In this document: in pieces, positions 8,826 through 20,309 of the stretch | Layout of the letters: each line of letters starts with the position of its first letter | Numbering within the stretch: position 1 is the first letter of the stretch | DNA from: Chalciporus piperatus | Taxonomy: Eukaryota > Basidiomycota > Agaricomycetes > Boletales > Boletaceae | Reading direction: 5' to 3' | DNA length: 29,976 bases | Assembly: GCA_038093975.1 (NCBI GenBank) | Contig: JBBPTG010000279.1 | Location: forward strand, 1 to 29,976 | Notes under the pieces: model-generated | The model's database searches: none | What the model was told of the DNA's origin: nothing | The model's input: the letters and a program-made list of their open reading frames with translations, nothing else | Program-made: the position numbers and the translations under genes

Positions 8826-10930
8826 ATGACCATGTTCCGCACCACTTCTGCACTATTGGCGTATGCCGCTCTAGCTCGTGCATGGACTACGTTTGTCGTC
8901 CCGCACACCGAGGGCGCAGACGACACTCCAGCACTTATGGCCGCAGTCTCTAATTACTCGTCGGACGCGAGGATCTTGTTCAAGGCTGGCACGACCTACA
9001 ACATTTGGTCCCCGATCACGTTCCCCACGTTGACGAACGTGGAGGTGGCTGTCGAAGGGAACTTGACTTACCCGACAAGCATTGAAACTATCCAAAACTA
9101 CGTCGCAGCCGCTGTGAGTCAGAGTCTCCCGTCATGCGAAGGCTCGGATGTGCTGATGCATCGAACTTGGAAAGAATTACTCGGGAGCTTGGTATGTGCT
9201 GCTCTCTCGATTCACACCGTCCGGCTCTGATCAGTATTGGTTAGGTTTACGTTCACTGGCGGAAGCAACGTCACGTTGCGGGGTTCTACTGACCCCAAGT
9301 GGGGTTGGGTCGACGGACATGGTCAAGGAGTCAGTCCAGTCCTCCTGTCATAGCCAAACCCTCACTCACTTTCTATCACACTAGTGGTGGAATCTCAATC
9401 AACAGACTAACCGACCATACGGCTGGCTCTTTGGAAACATCTCCACGGGAGTGATCAGAGACATGAAGCTTTACAAGGTCAGTTTTCTCCTCCTCTGGTG
9501 GACCTAGAACTGTAGTTCAACTACGATCCAGCCCATCGCATGGAATTTCGTGACAACAGGATCTGACAACGTACATATCCACAACAACATGGTCCTGGCT
9601 CGATCAGACAATGCGGTGAGTATTCCGACTTTCATGTGATAGGCATGTATGGAGCTTAGGAATGTTCCCTTAGTCGTTCCCTTTCAACACGTACGTTCGA
9701 CCATTTGGCTCCTTACAAAATTCGTTACTGAGGTGCACAGTGATGGATTCTCAGCTGGTGGAACTAACCTTCTATTCGAACACAATCACGTCGTGAACGG
9801 CGATGACTGTCTGACTGTTATCCCCGGAGCGAAGAACATCACATGGCGGTATGCGATCTCTACTCCTCAGCCCGTACATCGCGTGCTGACGTCGCTGCTT
9901 GTCCACAGTAACAGTTACTGTGAAGGATCTCATGGACTCTCGATCGGCTCTTTGGGTAAAGGCGGACAGGCTTCTATGGTAGAGAATGTCCTGTGAGTCT
10001 CTTTGGTCCTTTGTGCAACTCTGTGGGTCTCACACCAGGTTCCAGATTCGAAAATACTATCATGGTAAATCCCCACCTCACTAGACTGATCCATTCTAAC
10101 GTCCTTGTAATAGAACCGTACTCTTTACGCGGCCCGGTTCAAGAGCTGGACAGGTGGAAATGGTGCAGCTATAAAGTATGTTGTCTCTTTGCCTCGTCTA
10201 AGCTGGAATCCAGGAGTTACCACGTTCTACAGCGCAACATGGCGAAACATTAAGTTCATCGATGTCGTTTTCCCCATCTATGTCACCCAGAAGTGCGTTG
10301 TCCCCTCCACCTCTACAGTGTTGACGCTGACGATCTTCATCATGTAGTTACTGGGACCAAAGTGTACGTCAACACACTGTCTACACCTCATTAGACACCT
10401 CACTTTATATCGTCCATTAGATCGGCCCTCGCCCGAACTCGTCCATCACGAACGAAACACACATCGAAAACTTCCTCTTCGAGAACTTTGAGGGGACCAT
10501 CAACGAGTGGGTCTCCCGCCTCCCCCTCATGCCCGGTCACTCATCCACACTGACACACAGCACCCCCGGATACGTTGAAAATTCGTGTGTCAGCGATCCC
10601 TGCTGGTTCTACGTTCCCGGCGCCACTGGTAAAGAAGTGGTCATCTTCGATCTTTACCCCAACACAGGTGAGTTCCCTCGGTTTCCTCGTGATGGCCGCC
10701 TGATAAGAGATTGGAATAGCGACGAACATCGTGACCAAGAACTTGCACTCACGGACGTTGACCGGAGCCCCTGTTGCTGCCATGTGTAACTCCTCCACTG
10801 TACGTGTGACTCGGGTTTGCTTGTTCGACTCCACTTGACTGTACATTTTCTCCAGATCACGAGCGACGTTGGGTTCGTATGCCAGGACGGCCCATACGTC
10901 CCGACAAAGGGAAAGTCGCACTATCACTGA
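8826..10930 (+). CDS. Secreted GH28 pectinase (exo-polygalacturonase type), 16 exons
   Basis: Exons: 8826-9113, 9175-9191, 9245-9329, 9385-9477, 9532-9615, 9674-9690, 9741-9848, 9909-9992, 10046-10064, 10114-10175, 10233-10292, 10348-10363, 10421-10506, 10561-10667, 10720-10799 and 10856-10930. They total 1,281 nt or 426 aa, with all phases fitting. The N-terminus MTMFRTTSALLAYAALARAW is a signal peptide. Catalytic motifs appear in family order: SFPFNTDG (split by an intron), GDDC, the histidine motif EGSHGLSIGS, and ARFKSW in place of the more usual ARIK. The right-handed beta-helix repeats lie between them. Cysteine-containing CVSDPCWF marks the C-terminal part. The enzyme hydrolyses the galacturonan backbone of plant pectin outside the cell. 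The sequence resembles fungal exo-acting or rhamnogalacturonan-type members; exact substrate mode is not decidable. Four micro-exons of 16-19 nt are unusual. Confidence 0.9.
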
Positions 10931-11327
10931 CATATTCCAGCCTTGTCACACTCGTCCGCTTCTTTGTCTGTAAAGCAGATGTAAATTGATACACGAACAA
11001 TTACAAACATTTTCCTCTACATTATCTGCCTGCAAACCGAAAGGCTTCATTATAAAAGGAGACGACAACAAACGCATGACCTGATAACCCGACTATCGTA
11101 GGTCCGAACTTTTAAAACGTGAGGTTTAGGAACCGACATGGAAAAGTGAGGAGGCAATCATACGTACTGTTACTTTGTACACTTTGGTACACTTTCCAAT
11201 CCTAATAGACCGTGACAGACACGTGACTATATCACATGACCTGTGACAGTTCGCGTCCTGGCATAATTTATCGACGTTGCTCAACGACGAACACGACGCG
11301 CTCGCCGTCCTTCGCATCGAGCTCACC
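10931..11327. other. Intergenic region between GH28 and SMC4
   Basis: It contains the GH28 3' region (AT-rich, with TATAAAAGG at about 11051) and the SMC4 upstream region. No gene was found. CACGTGAC at 11220-11227 is an E-box-like motif about 100 bp before the SMC4 start. Confidence 0.45.
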
Positions 11328-14300
11328 ATGCCACCCCGACGGTCATCACGCAGTGTCACTCGCGCTCCCGAACCCCCGCCACCGACATCATCAACATCGA
11401 GCGCCGCACCCTCTAGCGGTACGACCGGCAAGCGAAAGCGTGGCCAGTCGGTCGCGGCGGAAGAAACAGACATGAAAGAGAAAGAAAACGCAAGTCGACC
11501 GAATTCTAAAGCTAAACCTGCATCTTCATCGTCCTCGAGGACACGTGCTGCTAAGCCGTCTTCTACGGCATCGACATCATCAAAGGGACGCGCGAGCAGC
11601 GGGACAGACAAGGCGAGAGGGGCGAGGGCATCGACGAGGACGAGGGGGGCGAGTAAGTTGAAGGAGGTTCCTGAGGTGGACGAGATGGATGATGATGCAG
11701 AGGGCGAGGTTGAGGAGGTTAAGGAGGAGGCACGCGAGCCGGAGGATGATGCGGAAGAAACTGAACGGGAGAGTCGTCCGGCTAGGAAGAAATCTCGCAA
11801 TTTTGTCGAGCCTGAAGATCAGGATGAAGAGGAGCCACCAAGACGTGCAACCAGGCAACCCAAGAACACTGTCAAGCCTTCCTCCCGGACCAAAACCTCG
11901 AAAAAGATGAAAGTGGAGGAGGAAGAGGAAGAGGAGGAGGAGAAGGCGGTAGAGCAAGATGATGTTCCTACACCCCGACCTCGCAAGTCAGCACCTGTCA
12001 CGCCCAGCAAGGCTCGACGTCAACTAGAACCTGACGCAGAAGCAGACGCTAACGAGGACGACGAGGACGACCTAGAAGGTTTTGAACAACAATACCAAGC
12101 TAGTCCTCGCCGCAAAAAGCGAGATAGCACGAACCAGAACAGCTCCCCGACTCATGATCAGACACCTAGACGCGCTCCTCTGCCCGTCGAAGTAGAAGAC
12201 GAGGAGGAGAAATCACTCTTAGAACCTAGAGTTAGACCACAACCCCAGTCACAGCCGCCTCCAGTGGAGGAGCCCAAGGGTCCAAAGTCTCGTTTGGTCA
12301 TTCACAAAATGGTATTGCTCGACTTCAAGAGTTACGCAGGGAGACAGGAAATCGGTCCTTTCCACAAGGTACGACGCCGTCCGCGTGTCATACTTCGGAC
12401 GCTTGCCTGAATCCGAGTTAATCAGTCTTTCTCATCGATTGTCGGCCCCAATGGTTCAGGGAAATCTAACACGATCGACGCGCTCTTGTTTGTGTTTGGG
12501 TATCGTGCATCAAAGATGCGTCAGGGGAAACTCTCGGAGTTGATCCATAACTCGGCTCGATACCCTGATCTCGACGAGTGCAGCGTCGAAGTCCACTTTC
12601 GAGAGATCGTTGATTTGGTAAGTTCTTTCTTTCATATTCCACTCGGTGTTTCCCTCTGACTCGCGCTTTAGCCTGGACCGGACGCATACGAGGTCGTGCC
12701 GGGTTCTCAATTGGTCGTAGCACGAATAGCCTCCAAGAACAACTCGAGCAAGTACACAATTAACGGACGGGCGAGCAACTTTACAGAGGTAACGACCCTC
12801 CTCAAAGGGAGGGGTATCGATCTCGACCACAAGCGGTTCCTCATCCTTCAGGTGATTCATCGGTGGACCCGTCCATCCTCGTGATTGTTTGACGCTGATT
12901 TCATGTTTGCGTTCCAGGGCGAAGTCGAGTCGATCGCGCAGATGAAGCCCAAAGCTCAGAACGAGCATGAAGATGGACTACTCGAGTACCTCGAGGACAT
13001 CATCGGTACATCCTCATACAAAGCGCCGATCGAGGAAGCCCTCGCCGAAGTAGAGGCGCTCACCGACCAGCGCACCGAGAAACTCAACCGTCTCCGCATC
13101 GTCGAGCGCGAGAAGAATGCGTTGGAGGCGCAGAGAAAGGAAGCGCTCGATTACTTGCGGCTACACAACAGCCATGTGAGAGCGCAGAGTAGGCTTTGGC
13201 AGTGGTATCTCTGGAAATGCTTGGAGAATGAAACCAAGTTCGATAAAGAAATTGTGAGTCCTCTGGCTTCATGCATGCGTGTGAGATCGATATTGACGTT
13301 AACGATGATTGTATGATAGGGGAAGCTCCAGAAAGAATTAGATGCAGAAAGGGAGAGGAATAAGGATGATATTACTCACTTGGAGATGTTAGAACAGCAT
13401 TTCGTAGAGCGCGAGACGGCATATGAGGTCTGTTTCTTTCATCAGTCATCCGGTCGAGCGCTTGACAGCCCCGTTTGTTCATCCCATGTATAGGAAGTCA
13501 AAACTGCAGCCGAAGAAGGCCACAAGGACCTCACTGCTCACGAAAAGCAAGCCGTCAGTCTCGACGAGAGGCGTAAGCATGCAAGCAACAAAGCAAAGAA
13601 GTTGAAGAAGGCGCTTCAAGAGGCCAGTTGCCGTGATGTCACTTGGTGATACCCCAGGCTGACTCATCCTTTTCGTAGGACGAACATTCCAAAGTCGAGG
13701 CCGAACGCACGATTGAAGAGAGCGCTGCCAAGATCGAGAGGAAGCGTGCTGAGATCGAGGAATTTGAGCTAAATTTGAGGAAAGAGGAAGACGTTCTGGA
13801 GAGTATCCGAGATAGCTTGAAAGGTGCGTGTTGTTATTGTTATGCTGTTATGGCTTGACTGATGTGCGACAATCTGCGGCGACAGACAAGACGCAAGTGT
13901 TCCACGACCAGATCGAGGCGAAGCAGAAAGAGCTACAGCCCTGGACTGCCAAGATCAACGCAAAGAAGGCGAGTATCGATGTGGCGACGAGTGAGAGGGA
14001 TGCGTTGGCGAAAAAGGCTGCGGGTCTCAAGGACGCTGTGAAGAGTGCCCAGGACGATCTCGCGGAGCAACAAGAAACGCAGGAAGCCAAGGTGAGCCAT
14101 GCGCGTGTCATCCTCCAAGATCTAGACTGACTGACCGGATACTCTAGCTCAACGAGTTGAAGGAACTGAAGGCCAAGAGAGCGTCTATGGAGGGAGGACT
14201 GCGGGCCCACTCGAACAAGTTCCAAGTAGGCTCCCTTCGCTCTCCGTGACCACTGCGCATGACTCACATGCGTCCTTGTAGGAAGCTAAAGCGCGGGTAC

Positions 14301-17197
14301 AAGAGCTGCGTGGCAAGACATCGTCGCTTCGCCAGAGAACGGATGAGGCGAAGGCATCTCAAGCTGCCAGCACCTCTCAGAACAAAGTCCTCGATCATCT
14401 CACCCGTCTCAAGCAGACTGGACGGATTGACGGTTTCCACGTATGTGCCTCTTCTCGTCAATGTTCAAAGGATTAACCGCTTTTCCAGGGTCGTTTGGGC
14501 AGTCTCGGAACGATCCCCGACAAATACGACGTCGCCATTTCCACAGCGTGTGGAGCACTCCACAACATGGTCGTCGATACCGTTGCTCAAGGCCAGGCCT
14601 GCATCAACTTCCTTCGTTCTCAGAACGTCGGCCGTGCCTCTTTTATGGTCCTCGAGAAGCTCTCCGCCGACCGAGTCAACGAGCGAATCCAAACGCCCGA
14701 GAACGTTCCGCGGTTATACGACCTCATCAAACCCAAAGATCCCAAGTTCGCGCCCGCATTCTACAAAGCCATAGGGAACACCCTAGTTGTGGACGACCTC
14801 GAGCAAGCGAATCGGATCGCATTTGGTGGGAGGACTCGTTGGCGCGTGGTCACCCTAGCTGGGCAGCTGATCGATTCGTCGGGAACTATGTCGGGTGGTG
14901 GCAATCATGTCGCGCGAGGGGGTATGAGTTCCAAGTTGGCGGCAGAGGCGGTGAGACCCGAGGTTTTGAGGCAGTATGAGCAAGAGAGTGAAGAGGCGGC
15001 GAGAGAGCTTGAAGAGGCCACGAGGGTGACGAGGGATTTAGAGAGTGAGGCGGAGCGGTTGGCTCTCTCTGGACCGCAGATGGATATGGATATTGAGAAG
15101 TTGACGATGGCGGTGAATAATGGAAGGAAGAGACTTGAGGAGGCGGAGAAGAGGGCTGTTCAACTCAAGTGCGTAGGACTGCGCCACGTCGGCGATTTTT
15201 TTTTTTTGCTGGTCAGTGGGCTGTGGTGCTGACGGGGTTCACTCGTTAGGGCACAGAGCAAGCCGGACGCTCGAGACATGGCACGGATTGAGGCACTGGA
15301 GAGCGAGATCGCCGATGTCACTTCTGAGCTGGAAGATCTCCAGAGGAAATCGGGCAAGATCGAGGATACGATCAAGGAGCTTGACAAGAAGATCCTCGAC
15401 ATTGGTGGTTCGCGATTGTTGAAGCAACGTTCGACCGTCGAGGGCATCAAACTCCACATCAACCTCGCCAACGATGAGATCACCAAAGCGGAGGTAGCAA
15501 AGGCCAAGGCGGAGAAGGACGTGGTGAAACACACGTCCGCGATCGCGTCCAATGCTGCTGCGGTAGCAGAGGCTGACAAGGAGTGTGAGCAGTTGCAGAC
15601 GCAGCTCGAGGAGGTGAATCAGTACTTGGAAGATTTGAAGGAGAAGGTGGACGCTGCGCAGACTGCCGCAGAGAATTCCAAGGAGGATTTACATACGTTG
15701 AAGACGGAGTTGGAGAACAAAAGGGAAGAGATTCAGGAGTTCAGAAAGAAAGAGGTATGTGGGCTTCGGGAACTTTCGGTGGGGGAGTTAGCTGATGGCT
15801 GCTTGGGATAGATGGAGTTGACGCAAAAGCTGGCTGACGTCAAGGAGGAGGCTGCAGAGAATGAGGAGGCATTGCAACATTGGCAGACGGAACACGATAA
15901 GCTGAAGCTAGAGGAAATCGAGTGAGTGTTCCGCTGAGCTACGTGTCAAGATTTACTGATGCGTGTGGTAGCGACGACGACGAAGAGGAGGAGGCCGAGG
16001 CTGGACAAGAACCTTCGGAACAACAGGTCAAGCAAGAGCCAGGAGAGTCACCACCGCCCCAGCCAAAGAAGTCGTCCAAGCCACGCCAACCTTCCAATGA
16101 ACTGCACATCTACTCTGAAGATGAACTAGCTCAATTCAGAAAACGTGACCTAGTCGCCGACTCTGAATATCTCGATGGTTCGTTCGTGCTCGACTAGAAC
16201 GTTTCGTGCCACTCACATGCTCATTCATGTTTTCCAGAGAAACTGAAGAACACGAAACCGGATCTTTCGGTGTTGAAAGATTACAAGAAGCGCGAAGAGG
16301 AATTCTTGCGTCGCGCCAAGGATCTCGATCAGATCACCGAAGCGCGTGACGCTCAGAAACACAAGTACGACAACCTCAGGAAGCAGCGTCTAGACGAGTT
16401 CATGGCAGGCTTCAGTATGATATCTCTGAAACTGAAGGAGATGTACCAGGTTTGTGCCTTTTCCGTGCGTTCTTTGAGGTGGACGGTTGATACCATGTCG
16501 TTTGTTCGTGGAACTAGATGATCACTCTAGGAGGGAATGCTGAGCTGGAGTTGGTCGATAGTATGGATCCTTTCTCGGAGGGGATCATATTCAGTGTGAT
16601 GCCGCCGAAGAAGAGTTGGAAGAACATTTCTAATCTTTCAGGCGGAGAAAAGGTGCGTTGTGCTCTCGTCCAGTCATGCATGAAAAATAACCTGCAACAC
16701 CTGCAGACCTTGAGTTCCCTTGCTCTGGTATTCGCCCTTCACGTTTTCAAGGTCAGTCCATTCGTCGACTGTGGTTCAGGTTGCCCCTGACGGGTTTCCT
16801 CTCAGCCCACGCCACTCTACTTCATGGATGAGATCGATGCCGCGCTCGATTTCCGAAACGTCTCCATCGTCGCCAACTACATCAAAGATCGTACCAAGAA
16901 CGCGCAGTTCATCATCATCTCGCTGAGGTCAGTTGAACATCCTTTTTTATCGAATTCCAGACCCGAGCATCTCGTAGAAACGACATGTTTGAACTGAGCC
17001 ATCGACTCATTGGAATCTACAAGACCGCGAACGCGACCCAAAGTGCGTCCAAGGGTTCCCTCCCTTCTGCCTGTGTTGACTCATTTCACCGACTGCTATC
17101 AGGTATCGCGATCGACAACCACGCACTCAGCTCTTCCAAGTTCTCGTTAGTCCCGGCTCCGGTAGCCACCGCACGAAGTTCGACCGTCGATGTGTAA
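11328..17197 (+). CDS. SMC4: Condensin subunit SMC4, 20 exons
   Basis: Start ATG 11328 (MPPRRSSRSVTRAP), stop TAA 17195-17197; about 1,580 aa. First exons: 11328-12368, 12426-12617, 12672-12851, 12918-13253, 13320-13427. Last exons: 16518-16652, 16707-16751, 16806-16927, 16978-17042, 17103-17197. Residues 1-330 are a disordered Ser/Glu/Lys-rich tail. Then come the Walker A motif GPNGSGKSN (about 12450), the signal QGEVESIAQMKPKA, a long coiled coil, and the hinge (about 14490-14930, GRLGSLGTIPDKYDVAISTA and SSGTMSGGGN). The returning coil carries an acidic PQ-rich insert, followed by the ABC signature NLSGGEK, Walker B YFMDEIDAALD and the H-loop region FIIISLR. SMC4 pairs with SMC2 in condensin for chromosome compaction. 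The donor of the sixth exon (near 13619) is ambiguous: GC-AG or several weak GT choices. A near-identical 590-bp copy of the 3' end lies at 2027-2617. Confidence 0.95.
15961..16140 (+). other. Acidic low-complexity insert in the SMC4 C-terminal coiled coil
   Basis: The exon beginning near 15972 encodes DDDEEEEAEAGQEP, then VKQEPGESPPPQPKKSSKP, before the conserved YSEDELAQF. This interrupts the heptad pattern on the hinge-to-head return strand. The motif VKQEP is of the psi-KxE sumoylation form. Confidence 0.6.
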
Positions 17198-17518
17198 GGA
17201 TTGAATGAGGTGTATATGGCCATGCTTTCTGTTGTTATTTATGGGTTGTATGTTTGACTCTATCCCTGTAATCATAATGCCTCCCCAAGTTGTCAGATAC
17301 AGTGAACCGAATTTGTTATGCTGAAGTTGCCCCTAGATAATACAGCAAACCTTGACTGAAGCAGAACCTGAGGTGCATTGAACTCTGCTATCCGCATGGG
17401 CATTCTTGCGGCGGTATAATTATGTTTCTACTATACAACTTATGGCTGTGGATACCACAATCGAAAGCAGATCCCACATAGCGTCATCTGTCTTTCCGCA
17501 GTTTGATTCCGTGCCTCT
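17198..17518. other. Convergent intergenic region after SMC4
   Basis: It holds the SMC4 3' UTR and the 3' side of the minus-strand FunK1 relic. No gene, RNA or repeat was recognised. Confidence 0.5.
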
Positions 17519-17970
17519 CTAGGATAGATCGGAAACTGCCTTGGCAAGCAACGCCGACAAGCACTTGTTAGCGACCCACAAAGTCCGTTCATGGCCCACT
17601 CCAGACATTAAACGAAGCCGTCCCACTGGGTCTTGCAGAAAGTCAGTCTTGCTCTTGCGGCATGTATCCGCATCGGCTGTCAGCCACTTGTCAAAGAATC
17701 GATTTCGCTCGCTCAGCTTCCCGTTTTCATAGCGAAGGGCAACCCAGACCAGGACCCAGATGACTCGGCGTCATGTTCGTACAGATGTGGGATTCGACCG
17801 CGGGCCCCTTGAGGTCTGAGAAGAGCAATCGCCATGAATGGGACTGTGCCCGTACGCTCGGTCCCAGTGACACCTCGTCCAACGACGTGAACCCGAAATG
17901 CTGCTAAATAATACCCATTAATCCACATGCAAGGAAAAGTGGGGCAAGCGCACCAGGATGACATCAACGT
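17519..17970 (-). pseudogene. Fungal-type protein kinase (FunK1) C-terminal fragment, frameshifted
   Basis: On the minus strand the sequence reads TGTERTGTVPFMAIALL and then RGRIPHLYEHDAES, the activation-segment and following helix region typical of FunK1 kinases. In a second frame it continues with WVLVWVALRYENGKLSERNR, FFDKWLTADADTCRKSKTDF and LQDPVGRLRL, and ends VSDLS with TAG at 17519-17521. The two frames are separated by a small deletion near 17760, just after HDAES, which breaks the reading frame. Upstream of GTERTG the family sequence (catalytic HRD and DFG-like region) is absent, replaced by unrelated sequence. The fragment complements the N-terminal relic at 1238-2026, which stops before the catalytic core. 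Whether both pieces come from one ancestral gene is unknown. Confidence 0.75.
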
Positions 17971-18363
17971 CTAATAAGGAACCCGGAAGGCATCACTGCC
18001 CTTCCGAACCTCACAGATAGCTGCATCCCACACATCCTGATCCCGAATCTGAGCGGACGCGAACACCCGCAGACCATCAGATGGGGTGTATTCAGCTGGG
18101 AATCTCAGCTGGAAACCGAGGATTGGGCGTGGTTGGCACCATAGTGAACATGAATCCACAATGCTGTCAAAGGGTTCGTCGTTAAGATCTGATTTGGCGT
18201 GAGAGGACTGTCTTTTCGCGGAGCTGAGAAGCATCTATCTTGACCCAGAGAAACTGGATACCCCAGCATGCCAGTCAGTGCAGTATTGAGGAGCATCGAG
18301 GATGAAGGTCCTTTACAAATTTCAGTCGATCATCATGTCAAATGTCAAATATTCACTATCAAA
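17971..18363 (-). other. 3' flank of F-box gene B, partly shared with gene A's flank
   Basis: Minus-strand sequence at about 18225-18262 (GTATCCAGTTTCTCTGGGTC onward) matches the segment following F-box gene A at 5425-5465. A minus-strand frame 18234-17971 reads PRPILGFQLRFPAEYTPSDG and RVFASAQIRDQDVWDAAICE; it looks coding but I do not recognise it. It may be a residue of an unknown gene downstream of B. Confidence 0.35.
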
Positions 18364-19998
18364 TCATACAAATTTATGCACCATGGCGTCATCACCCATC
18401 CCATGCCCACACCAAACTTCGCCATTCCATGCACTGGCTTTGGCATTAATAAACCGAGGGTAAAGCACCGACACATCCCTCCTTGGCCCAAGATCAACCC
18501 GACATACTGGTCCGCTCGCATCCACAGAAAACGTTTGAATGTATGGTGAAATGCCACCGGCAATGCCGCACAGACCGCGTCCGAACCCATCCTCCGAACT
18601 TGCCACATCGAACGGGGTCACGCATACACCTGGCAAGGAGATCAGAGGGGTACACTGTGACAGTGTGATTGTTCCAATTCCGGAAGAAGTTGAAGCGGTC
18701 AGAGTGAGGTCTACGGCGCTGTACTCGTAGCCGATGGAGTTGTCGGGGCCATCTATCTGAAAACCAGAAATCATGACTCGTATCTCTGTCGTCTGCACCC
18801 CTCCAACGTTGGTGACCTTATTCTGACGGAGGACCAAGTCGGGTGTTTCCATGCCCTTGCATATCCCTTCGTGTGTCATCCGTAATATCCCATCGTCCTC
18901 GGCAGTAGCACCGGAGTCCACTTCCGAAGGAAGCCGGAATGCCTGTACGTGCTGGTCCCCATCCACCGTGCGGAAGGCGGCAAGAAGATGCGTGTCTGTT
19001 AAGACGAAACCCGAGGTGCGCAAGTCATAATGGGGATGCGGCAAACGCGCGAGTATTTCCTCTGCCTTTGCTTCCAGTTTATTATAGCCAGACGGATGAT
19101 GCCACACAAAACTTACCACCCCCTTCAATGCTGGATAGTATATCTTCTGTGTTGTCACGTCGAGCAGCACGAGATTCAATTCCTTTTGCCGTGGATCGCC
19201 GTATGTATACATGCAGACATGTCGTGGACCGGCAGTCAGACGGTCGACTTGATCGTCTTCTGGAAATGAAAGCGGAACAGCCTCTACCGAGAGTGAAGAA
19301 CGAAAGTGGCCAACAATCTTCAACAAGGTCCTATCGCGTTTCATGCCATCAGTCATTGGTTCGATACAATTGAAACTTAAACTTACAGTGAATAGTCATC
19401 ACTCTTCCAAGACCCGACAAGCACGTATGTGAGGGGATGACCCACGAGACTGACCGTGTCAGCACAGTCGAACGTAGAGATTTCTTCGTCAAAACGAAAT
19501 AAGACATGAGTTTGCGGGTCGTCTGAGTTGAAGTTGCGATAGACCACGGATGACTTGATGGCCATGATCAACCATGATCCCCATCGCGGCAAGTGATACT
19601 GAGTCGCGTAGTTGGCAGCTGTGGGGACTCGGAATGTGCGAAAAGCATCCAGATCGAGGTGGCGAGCAGACCAAGGTTCCAATTTTGCAGATTGGACTAA
19701 TGTACGCTCGAGGAAGTTCAATCCCTCTTTGTCACCGGCACGTAGATGTGGTACTGGAGGACGGGGAAGTGCAGCACTCCTGTATGCACGGATCCAAACC
19801 ACGGGCTGGCATGTCACTGAACACAGTGTCTTAGAGACCTAGATGATCATCGAGTCGATCCGGCAGGGCATCAGCGGCAATCAACGCATCGATGATCTCA
19901 ACCATGCTTACCTGTCGAAGCCTGATAATGTCCGGCGGCGAGAGAAAGGATACGATGCGAAGGAGGATGTCTTCTGGGAGATGTGTGAGTCTTGACAT
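18364..19998 (-). CDS. F-box protein B, paralogue of A
   Basis: On the minus strand the exons are 19998-19912, 19829-19387 and 19330-18364, about 498 aa. The N-terminus MSRLTHLPEDILLRIVSFLS followed by PPDIIRLRQ is a canonical F-box with the Leu-Pro-Glu-Asp start that contacts Skp1. Exons one and two have exactly the lengths of gene A (87 and 443 nt) and the introns sit at the same codons. The body shares most residues with A, for example FVLTDTHLLAAF, HVQAFRLPSE, ICKG, RQNKVTNVGGVQTTEIRV and VDASGPVCR. The last exon differs in length by 12 nt and near the C-terminus. It lies head to tail with MET1, about 310 bp apart. Predicted role: substrate adaptor of an SCF ubiquitin ligase; substrate unknown. 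Promoter region lacks the MITE found before gene A. Confidence 0.87.
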
Positions 19999-20309
19999 CC
20001 TGGAAGTTCAGTGGCAGAGTGGAAAAACTCGTTCTGTAACAGTGTTGGATGTGACGGTGATTTCCGAACAGATCGTGTGTAAGGTCTCAAGCATCAGGCC
20101 TTCAGGTGTCAGAGGTGCCATGTCGGGGAGGGAATCACTCTATGTAGCAGCGTCAACCGTCGATATTTGGTAACCCTAAGCTACGACTCTGGTTACCTTT
20201 CCAACGTTCGTCGCAGTGCATCCATTATCTGCGCACCATCGTCGTCAGTCAATACATCTATTGGTCGCAATTGCGGTTTTTCATTTTTTTGCTTTCATTT
20301 TGTTCAATG
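19999..20309. other. Upstream region of F-box gene B
   Basis: No gene recognised. The first 50 bp align with the region before F-box gene A on both sides of the MITE insertion there. The part next to MET1 is its 3' flank with T-rich runs (T7 at 20284-20290). Confidence 0.45.

Noticed and set aside
10176..10202. A 27-nt ultrashort intron in the GH28 gene.
   Set aside because: A 57-nt GT-AG intron (10176-10232) with the same phase restores the family-like sequence GNGAAINATWRNIKF, so the short form is unnecessary.
11580..12010. Long minus-strand open frames antisense to the start of SMC4.
   Set aside because: They are low-complexity mirrors (Leu/Ser/Phe-rich) of the acidic, Glu-rich SMC4 tail.
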